Assembly: GCF_000171235.2 (NCBI RefSeq)
Contig: NZ_ABEA03000110.1
Span: 1 to 61,797, forward strand
DNA from: Geminisphaera colitermitum TAV2
Lineage (GTDB): Bacteria; Verrucomicrobiota; Verrucomicrobiia; Opitutales; Opitutaceae
Direction of reading: 5' to 3'
Length of the DNA stretch: 61,797 nucleotides
The notes under the pieces are model-generated. The model saw only the letters and a program-made list of their open reading frames with translations, did not search any database and was not told the origin of the DNA. The position numbers and the translations under genes are program-made. Of the stretch, positions 59,963 to 61,797 are shown piece after piece. How positions within the stretch are numbered: position 1 is the first letter of the stretch; every line of letters starts with the position of its first letter.

Positions 59963-61272
59963 AGCCGGCTCTGCTTTTTTCGTTTTCCTTGCGACGCCTC
60001 TTTTGGATGGGGGCGCTCGTGTGTGTTTTCGTTCGCGCTGGTGTTGCGTCCGAAACTGTCCGGTGGGCGGAGCCGCAGGGTTTTTTCGAGAACGAGCAAA
60101 TCAAGCGCACCCCGCTCGCTCCGGGGCTTGTGTGGATTGCTGCAGCGGGGGTGCGCGGCGGGTTGCTGGTGGAGACGCAGGTGCTCGATGTGGATTTGCA
60201 AGCTGACGCCGGGCTGCGCCTCGAAACGCTGGTTGGAGCGAGTCAGGCGCGCGCCGACTCCGGGCAGTATTTTCTTCGTTCCATCCCCAGCCAGATGCAG
60301 CGGGACTCGGGCGCGCTCGCGGTCATCAATGCTTCGTTTTTCGATATCAAGTCCACGCAAACTCCGTCTGGCCTGGTGGTGCGCGGCGGGTGGTTGCTGC
60401 GCGAACCTATGTTGCGCGACCATCCAGCGGTGCTTTCGCTGGCCGACGGGCGCGCGTTGATCGGAACGCCGGGCTGGAACGGGCGGGTGAGTGTGCGTAA
60501 CAAAAATGGCGATACACATGCGATGCGCGAGATGCCGCTGGCGGGTGTCAATCGCACGCTGCTTCAGGAACGGGAGGTGGTTTTGTTTTGTCCGCCGTGG
60601 CAACGCACGCCGGACCCGGCGGCTCCGTTTTTGCGCGGGCGCGGTGCGCTCGAAATCGTGGTGCGGCGCAGGGTCGCCGCGCCTGTGCCTCTGGGCGATG
60701 GCAGCATGAGCGTGCCGGTGGAGGTGGTGGCGGTGCGCACGGAGCCGGATCGGACGTCGCGCGCGCTGGCGGACGATGAAATGGTGTTGGTCGCGGGTCC
60801 GCGGGCCGTGGATTTTTTTCAAGGCCAAAACCAAGGCCAAGGTGTGCAGGCGGGGGCGATTTTGGACATCAACTGGCGGCTGACCGATTTGCCCGCGGGC
60901 GTTCACACGCGCGATGTGCGTGATGCGGTGTCGGGCAATGTGATTTTGATCGCGGCGGGAAGGTTGCAGGAGGGAGGCGGGGCGTTCTGGACGACGCGGC
61001 ATCCGCGCAGCGCAGTGGGAGTGGCCGCGGACGGACGGCGCGCATTACTCGTGCTGGTGGACGGGCGTTCGTTGTTCAGCGCAGGCATGGATTTGAGTGC
61101 GTTGCGCGATTATCTGGCGCACCTTGGCGCGCATGATGCGGTCAATCTGGATGGCGGCGGTTCATCGGCCATCACGGCGGCGTGGAAAAATAATGAGGTG
61201 AGGGTGCTCAACCGGCCGTCGGATGGCCGGGAGCGGCTCATCCCGACGGCGTTGGGTGTCCGGCGTCAGTAG
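59959..61272 (+). CDS. Phosphodiester glycosidase/NAGPA-domain exported protein
   Basis: 437 aa from the ATG overlapping the ysxC stop. Signal peptide (LFWMGALVCVFVRAGVASE). Conserved NAGPA/DUF2233 blocks are ALAVINASFFDIKSTQTPSGLVVRGG (about residues 120-145), HPRSAVGVAADGRRALLVLVDGR and the terminal HDAVNLDGGGSSAI. Such proteins hydrolyse or modify sugar phosphodiesters in the envelope or exopolysaccharide. Longer than bacterial minimal domains; a large insert lies in the middle. Confidence 0.9.
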   Translation: MKPALLFSFSLRRLFWMGALVCVFVRAGVASETVRWAEPQGFFENEQIKRTPLAPGLVWIAAAGVRGGLLVETQVLDVDLQADAGLRLETLVGASQARADSGQYFLRSIPSQMQRDSGALAVINASFFDIKSTQTPSGLVVRGGWLLREPMLRDHPAVLSLADGRALIGTPGWNGRVSVRNKNGDTHAMREMPLAGVNRTLLQEREVVLFCPPWQRTPDPAAPFLRGRGALEIVVRRRVAAPVPLGDGSMSVPVEVVAVRTEPDRTSRALADDEMVLVAGPRAVDFFQGQNQGQGVQAGAILDINWRLTDLPAGVHTRDVRDAVSGNVILIAAGRLQEGGGAFWTTRHPRSAVGVAADGRRALLVLVDGRSLFSAGMDLSALRDYLAHLGAHDAVNLDGGGSSAITAAWKNNEVRVLNRPSDGRERLIPTALGVRRQ

Positions 61273-61301
61273 TTGAGCGGGCATCGCTCCTGACGGTTGG
61301 T

Positions 61302-61797
61302 TTATCCGATTTTCGTCAGCGGCGAGGGGTATTCGCCCGCCGCAACAAGGGCGGCAATGGCGGCTTGCACGCGGGGTTTGTCTTCACGGTAGGTGACGCC
61401 AAACCAGGAGCTGGTGGTGGGCAGCACGTGCACGCGGGCAGCGTTGGTGGTGAGGAGGTCGTTGACGGCAAAGGGTAGATAAAACTCGGTTTTCTCGCTT
61501 GTGCCGTGGTCGGCGAGGAAGGCGCGCCAGCGGGCGTCGAGTTGAGGGAGGAAGGCGGATGTGAAGCCCCAGCAATTCATCGAGACGATGGTGTCGGGCG
61601 CGTATTTGGAGTCGGATGACAGACCGACTTCGGCGGCGTGGATGCCGGTGTGTTCCTCAATGCCGGTCAGGATGCCGTTTGTATCCAAGGAGCAAATACC
61701 GCGTGAGACGGCTCCATGTTCGGAGAGGGTGTTGGCCAGGCGGAAGCCGACCATGGCGTATTCGGGCGTGGACGCGTGGAGCGCAGTGGGAGGGGGG
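61302..61797 (-). CDS. Sugar nucleotidyltransferase-like protein, C-terminal part (runs off the window)
   Basis: The frame is open through the right edge; the visible part (about 165 codons) begins ...TPEYAMVGFRLANTLSEHGAVSRGICSLD and continues GIEEHTGI ... VSMNCWGFTSAFLPQLDARW. This is the C-terminal half of an NTP_transferase-fold protein, probably a nucleotidyltransferase acting on sugar phosphates. The 5' half and start lie outside the window. Confidence 0.75.
   Translation of the reverse strand, partial: PPPTALHASTPEYAMVGFRLANTLSEHGAVSRGICSLDTNGILTGIEEHTGIHAAEVGLSSDSKYAPDTIVSMNCWGFTSAFLPQLDARWRAFLADHGTSEKTEFYLPFAVNDLLTTNAARVHVLPTTSSWFGVTYREDKPRVQAAIAALVAAGEYPSPLTKIG

Noticed and set aside
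1-61797. CRISPR array, tRNA or rRNA genes
   Set aside because: No regularly spaced direct repeats with unique spacers and no tRNA-like or rRNA-like sequence were noticed on either strand.

Overview
The window looks like a piece of a high-GC Verrucomicrobiota chromosome, most likely Opitutaceae (inference). The reasons are a PEP-CTERM anchored LamG protein, a pseudopilin-like protein, a large clan-A glycoside hydrolase, LacI-type regulators, several Gfo/Idh/MocA and SDR oxidoreductases, and the dispersed short repeats typical of that phylum. No rRNA, tRNA or CRISPR array was recognised.

Left host region (1-22.9 kb): an AlkC-like alkylation repair gene and metX, then a LacI-controlled sugar-type catabolic cluster on the + strand (2.9-12.6 kb: LacI, MDR dehydrogenase, two Gfo/Idh/MocA, two SDRs, quinone oxidoreductase, amidohydrolase, MFS). 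A second LacI-controlled exported-polysaccharide cluster lies on the - strand (12.5-20 kb: GPH-type symporter, PEP-CTERM LamG protein, 928-aa glycoside hydrolase, pseudopilin, LacI). Then come rmuC and a few small unknown genes.

Prophage (about 22.97-58.44 kb, about 35 kb): a Mu-type transposable phage with an unusual layout. A repressor/Ner-like divergent switch sits near 36.2 kb. The left arm (- strand) carries two small cargo genes, three large structural or unknown proteins, a coiled-coil membrane protein, a holin, overlapping spanin-like genes, a tail-assembly chaperone with a dnaX-type -1 frameshift site, the small terminase (gp27), a large terminase (gp28) split into ATPase and nuclease genes by a complete cytosine-5 DNA methyltransferase gene, and the portal (gp29). 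The right arm (+ strand) carries Ner, an RMF-like protein, a ParB-domain protein, transposase (MuA), MuB and Gam. It continues with a 1049-aa gpF head-morphogenesis protein fused to a kinase-like domain and a further C-terminal domain, protease/scaffold (I), a decoration-like protein, major head protein (T), gp36/gp37-like proteins, tail tube, tape measure, gpG, a C-tract-interrupted gene, a fibre-like protein and two exported proteins. Candidate transposase-binding repeats lie in inverted orientation just inside both ends.

Right host region (58.7 kb to the end): YjdM/PhnA zinc-ribbon protein, the GTPase YsxC/EngB overlapping a phosphodiester-glycosidase-like exported protein, and the 3' part of a nucleotidyltransferase running off the window.

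Two window-wide oddities stand out. Homopolymer C tracts (8-21 nt) lie mostly on the coding strand at or just 5' of gene starts, in both host and prophage. Intergenic spaces repeatedly carry about 100-bp imperfect inverted repeats of several unrelated sequence families.
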